A stretch of DNA of 64,000 nt from an uncultured Psychroserpens sp. (GTDB lineage Bacteria; Bacteroidota; Bacteroidia; Flavobacteriales; Flavobacteriaceae): contig CANKZZ010000007.1 of the NCBI GenBank assembly GCA_947488655.1, positions 88,928 through 152,927 of the forward strand, in the 5' to 3' direction. The notes below the pieces were generated by a model. It was not told the origin of the DNA, searched no databases, and worked only from the letters and a program-made list of their open reading frames with translations. Within the stretch, counting starts at the first letter, position 1, and each line of letters opens with the position of its first letter. A program made the translations under genes and the position numbers. Positions 61,028-64,000 of this stretch are shown in pieces.

Positions 61028-61462
61028 ATGAAACTTACACTTTTTACACTTTGTTTATTCTTCCATTTTAGTTGTTTTTCTCAAGAAACTAATACTAAAA
61101 GCCCAGACACACTTATAGTTATAGATAAAGCTCCAGTTTATAAAAACTGTGACAAAAATATGAGTAATGCAGACCTAAAAAGATGCATGATGAGTGAATT
61201 AAACGCTCATATTGGACAAAGATTCAACACTAAAGTTGCCAGAGGCTTAGGATTACCATCTGGAGTCGTGAGAATAAAAGTGTTTTTTGATGTTAGTAAA
61301 AAAGGAAAAATAGTTAATGTAACAGCTAATGGACCACATATAAAACTTGAAAAAGAAGCCATAAGAGTTTTAAAGTCTGCATCACGTTTTAAACAACCTG
61401 GATATATTAAAGACCGTCCTGTAAATGTGTCCTATGTTATCCCAATTGCTTTTGCTTTATAA
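61028..61462 (+). CDS. TonB C-terminal-like secreted protein
   Basis: 144 residues with a signal peptide (LFTLCLFFHFSCFSQ). VRIKVFFDVSKKGKIVNV and LEKEAIRVLKSASRFKQPG match the C-terminal domain of TonB-type energy transducers. Two Cys lie at KNCDKNMSNADLKRCM. It is a stand-alone domain without a membrane anchor, 8 bp after thyA. Function unknown. Confidence 0.85.
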   Translation: MKLTLFTLCLFFHFSCFSQETNTKSPDTLIVIDKAPVYKNCDKNMSNADLKRCMMSELNAHIGQRFNTKVARGLGLPSGVVRIKVFFDVSKKGKIVNVTANGPHIKLEKEAIRVLKSASRFKQPGYIKDRPVNVSYVIPIAFAL

Positions 61463-61465
61463 AAT

Positions 61466-61505
61466 AAAAAGAGCTTTCAAATTTAAATTTGAAAGCTCTT
61501 TTTTT
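61466..61505. terminator. Bidirectional terminator between convergent genes
   Basis: GAGCTTTCAAATTT (61471-61484) and AAATTTGAAAGCTC (61485-61498) are a perfect 28-bp palindrome flanked by A5 and T7. It would terminate the rightward TonB-like gene and the leftward glycogen-binding-like gene. Confidence 0.85.
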
Positions 61506-61524
61506 AATCTCGATAAACGTGTGA

Positions 61525-61824
61525 TTACACGTTTAAAACACCGTTTTCTGCTCCAGCATAATCGCTCCACGCGTAAGCATCTGCTTGGTCGTCATTAACG
61601 TAAGTACCATCAACAACATATCTAAACTCATATGAGTTATCTTTTTCTAAATCTACAGTTCCCTTAAAAGTTCCGTTTTTTAATTTTTTAAGTTCAACAG
61701 CTTTTTTTTCATTCCATTCGTTGAAAGATCCTACTACTGATACTTTTTGTGCCTCCTCAGCTGGCAAAGAAAATGTTACCTTGCAAACTGGCTTGCTTTT
61801 TAAAAATTGTTTTGTAATTGCCAT
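61525..61824 (-). CDS. Isoamylase early-set (CBM48-like) domain protein
   Basis: 99 residues, a single E-set/CBM48 domain. VCKVTFSLPAEEAQKVSVVG, SFNEWNEKKAVEL and DNSYEFRYVVDGTYVNDDQA match the isoamylase early-set pattern that binds glycogen or starch-like chains. It has no catalytic part or signal peptide, so it may be a cytoplasmic glucan-binding or AMPK-beta-like module. It is monocistronic. Confidence 0.88.
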   Translation of the reverse strand: MAITKQFLKSKPVCKVTFSLPAEEAQKVSVVGSFNEWNEKKAVELKKLKNGTFKGTVDLEKDNSYEFRYVVDGTYVNDDQADAYAWSDYAGAENGVLNV

Positions 61825-62115
61825 AATAATTATGAATTAATTTCTTAGCCAAATGTATAAAAGAAACATTGATAGTCAAATGAATATCTAACTGTAAATT
61901 AAAGAATTGTTGTTTTCTTAATAAAAGGGTATTATTATTTTGAACTATTAAATTAATGACTTCATAAATTATCATATTCACAACGCTACAACAAGTCCTT
62001 AACTACTGATTTTCATAACGTTAAACACTATATCGTTTTCGTTCAATATTAATTTCCGAAGAAAATAATAATTATAACGTTTGCGCTAAAAAGAGTAACT
62101 TTACAATTCTAAATT

Positions 62116-63057
62116 ATGTTATTTATGTTTGGAAAAAAGAAATCAATACCACAAATAGACAAAGAGCAATTAGCGTTAATTAAGTATGCCGAAAAGCGTA
62201 TTAAACAAAAACGACGTGTTTATATTCACTTTGTAGTTTTTCTAATCGGAGCTGTCTTTTTAATTGTAGCCAACACCGTTTTGGGTATTGGAAAAGACTT
62301 TACAATCGCTGGACTCAATTGGTTTGTGATAGCTATAATTTTATGGTTAGCATTTTTTATTTACCACTTTATAAGTGTTTTTATAACGCACAAATTTATG
62401 GGTAAGGATTGGGAAGATCAACAGCGCGAAACACTTGTTGCAAAACAACAAGAACGTATAGAACAATTAAAGCAACAGTTTTTAAAAGAAGAAATAGAAA
62501 TTGCAAAATCTCAAGCTTTTAATGAAACCTTAATAGAAACAGCTCCAGCTGGAAAAAAAAAAGTTGAGCGCACTATAATTGTTGCTGCTGGAGAAAACAA
62601 TGCAATTGGCAAAGACAATGATCTTATATGGCATTTGAGTGACGACTTAAAACGTTTTAAATCATTAACAAATGGTCACCATATTATAATGGGACGTAAA
62701 ACTTTTGAGAGTTTCCCTAAACCACTACCAAATCGTACACATATAGTTATTACTCGTCAAAATAATTACAAAGCTCCAGATGGTGTCATTATTGTTAATA
62801 ACATGGAAGATGCGCTAGATGCAGCTAGAAGTGATAAGCAACCTTTTATAATTGGAGGAGGTGAAATTTACAAACAGTCTATGCTCTTGGCAGATAAAAT
62901 TGAAATTACGAGAGTACATCATAGTTTTCCTAATGCTGATACATTTTTTCCAGAAATTGATAAGTCTTTATGGAAAGAAATCGCCAGAAGAGAACATCCT
63001 AAAGACGATAAACATGAGTTTTCGTTTACTTTTTTAACTTATGAGAGAATTTTATAA
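62116..63057 (+). CDS. 2TM-domain/dihydrofolate reductase fusion
   Basis: 313 residues. The N-terminal part (about 15-125) is a 2TM domain: two helices (YIHFVVFLIGAVFLIVANTV, WFVIAIILWLAFFIYHFI) and the charged coil EDQQRETLVAKQQERIEQLK. The C-terminal part (about 150-313) is a complete DHFR: IIVAAGENNAIGKDNDLIWH, HHIIMGRKTFESFP and FIIGGGEIYKQSM. Known DHFRs are about 160 residues and soluble, so this one is membrane tethered. It reduces dihydrofolate from thyA. One frame runs through with no stop, so the fusion is real in this sequence. Confidence 0.93.
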   Translation: MLFMFGKKKSIPQIDKEQLALIKYAEKRIKQKRRVYIHFVVFLIGAVFLIVANTVLGIGKDFTIAGLNWFVIAIILWLAFFIYHFISVFITHKFMGKDWEDQQRETLVAKQQERIEQLKQQFLKEEIEIAKSQAFNETLIETAPAGKKKVERTIIVAAGENNAIGKDNDLIWHLSDDLKRFKSLTNGHHIIMGRKTFESFPKPLPNRTHIVITRQNNYKAPDGVIIVNNMEDALDAARSDKQPFIIGGGEIYKQSMLLADKIEITRVHHSFPNADTFFPEIDKSLWKEIARREHPKDDKHEFSFTFLTYERIL

Positions 63058-63090
63058 TTTTCTTTCAGAAGGATAATTAAATTTAAAATC

Positions 63091-64000
63091 ATGCATCGTT
63101 TACTTACAATTTTAGTGTTTATATTTTTTGCACGAATGGATGCACAAAATTCTAAAGCGTATGTTATTGATGGCGTGCTTTATGATAATAAAACTTACAA
63201 TATTGAATTAAATTTAGATGCTAAGTATATTTACTCGACTGCTAATCTTACAGACTCAAAAAAAATTATCGAGCTAGGCTTTCATAATAAAGATACTATT
63301 ACCTTTATTACCACACAAGCGTTTAATAAACGGTCTGATAGTATAAGGAATATTCCTTCAACAGATTATATTTTAAATAACACTAATAAAACGTGGTATA
63401 AAGACAATGTTCTATATTCTGGCCCCTTTATTAATTACTATTACAATGGAATAAAAAAAAGTGAAGGAACTATTATTAATGGCAAAGTTGAAGGAGTAAG
63501 CTTTCATTATCATACTAACGGAATTATAAAGGAAAAACATAATTACAAGAACAGCTATTTCAATGGTACTCAACAATATTACTTTAACAACGGTAATATT
63601 AAAAAAAAAGGAGATTATAAAAACGGTAAAAGAATTGGGACTTGGGAAGAATACTTCATTAACGGAAATTTAAGTCTACAATATTTTTATAACAATAGTG
63701 GTGATACAACTAATGCAATAGAGTACTATTCTAATGGTAAAGTAAAAAGGAAACTTCAACCTTATATAGAATTTCAAAATATTGTGATTTATAAAGATTT
63801 TAGAGTAAATAGGGATCATTATCATCATTCAGATTATCTTCAAGGGAAAATAGAATTTCGTAAAAAAGAAATTAAACAACTACGCAAAAAACTCAACAAA
63901 TTAGATAGTAAAATAAAATCCAGCATCCCTATTGACTTAGATTACTTGTATAGAGGAATTTTATATGGAGTATTAAATGACAGAGAACTTTCTATCAGAG
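63091..64000 (+). CDS. Secreted MORN-variant (YwqK-like) repeat protein, N-terminal part
   Basis: The frame from ATG 63091 is open to the window end (303 codons). A signal peptide (MHRLLTILVFIFFARMDAQ) is followed by repeats such as YYYNGIKKSEGTIINGKVEG, YHTNGIIKEKHNYKNSYF and YYFNNGNIKKKGDYKNGKRI, the MORN-variant pattern of YwqK-type proteins. The repeats often occur in secreted or toxin-linked proteins; function unknown. The C-terminus is missing. Confidence 0.88.
   Translation, partial: MHRLLTILVFIFFARMDAQNSKAYVIDGVLYDNKTYNIELNLDAKYIYSTANLTDSKKIIELGFHNKDTITFITTQAFNKRSDSIRNIPSTDYILNNTNKTWYKDNVLYSGPFINYYYNGIKKSEGTIINGKVEGVSFHYHTNGIIKEKHNYKNSYFNGTQQYYFNNGNIKKKGDYKNGKRIGTWEEYFINGNLSLQYFYNNSGDTTNAIEYYSNGKVKRKLQPYIEFQNIVIYKDFRVNRDHYHHSDYLQGKIEFRKKEIKQLRKKLNKLDSKIKSSIPIDLDYLYRGILYGVLNDRELSIR

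Overview
The window is a low-GC chromosomal segment from a member of the Flavobacteriaceae (Bacteroidota), probably marine. Evidence for the lineage is a GldA-type gliding ABC ATPase, three GLPGLI-family proteins, DUF5686 and carboxypeptidase-regulatory-like outer-membrane proteins, and -7 boxes of the Bacteroidota type (TAnnTTTG) at many starts. A secreted PL7 alginate lyase points to life with brown algae. I see no rRNA, tRNA, CRISPR array, insertion sequence or prophage. Genes are cut by the window at both ends (1..70 and 63091..64000).

Layout. 1-4500: an aromatic amino acid operon on the minus strand (pheA, aminotransferase, tyrA, DAHP synthase-chorismate mutase). It is preceded by an unlisted 25-codon leader peptide full of Tyr, Phe and Trp codons and a terminator hairpin whose first arm can pair with the leader's end, a classical attenuator. 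4604-9092: gldA, a small membrane protein, two envelope genes and the alginate lyase. 9164-26351: a large sulfur, methionine and one-carbon block with metF, split metH, a siroheme-dependent sulfite-reduction operon (DUF2061 protein, cysH, sulfite reductase, cobA, cysG-like, ferredoxin/flavin reductase, rhodanese), an Rrf2 regulator, metZ, metX, an OsmC protein, metY and metK. SAM-I riboswitches precede metH and metY, and a SAM-II riboswitch precedes metK, so two unrelated SAM-sensing RNA folds act in one locus.

27453-34381: five overlapping plus-strand genes form a RavA/MoxR-type AAA+ ATPase, vWA-like/beta-propeller and membrane-TPR system. It fits the MoxR-vWA-beta-propeller ternary ('bpX') systems that have been proposed as NTP-dependent conflict or envelope-stress machines. 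Its large vWA-like protein has a degenerate MIDAS motif and a segment resembling the C-terminal domain of ribosomal protein L7/L12. This is the best candidate for a poorly described system here.

34386-42910: three GLPGLI proteins, a large outer-membrane beta-barrel protein and a small secreted protein, divergent from a histidine kinase/response regulator pair. The shared divergent region holds three GTTAAC boxes at exact 10-bp spacing between two -7 boxes, a likely regulator-binding array. A structured intergenic element (35386-35483) lies after the barrel gene.

42999-64000: mostly housekeeping genes, namely a deoxynucleoside kinase, an App1-type phosphatase, membrane and soluble pyrophosphatases, HxlR/VOC divergent pair, a DUF5686 protein, pdhB, etfBA, a bifunctional nuclease, a CNT nucleoside transporter, thyA and a 2TM-dihydrofolate reductase fusion. 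Across the window the 10-mer TTCCGAAGAA (either strand) occurs about 15 times, far above what base composition predicts, in genes and between them.
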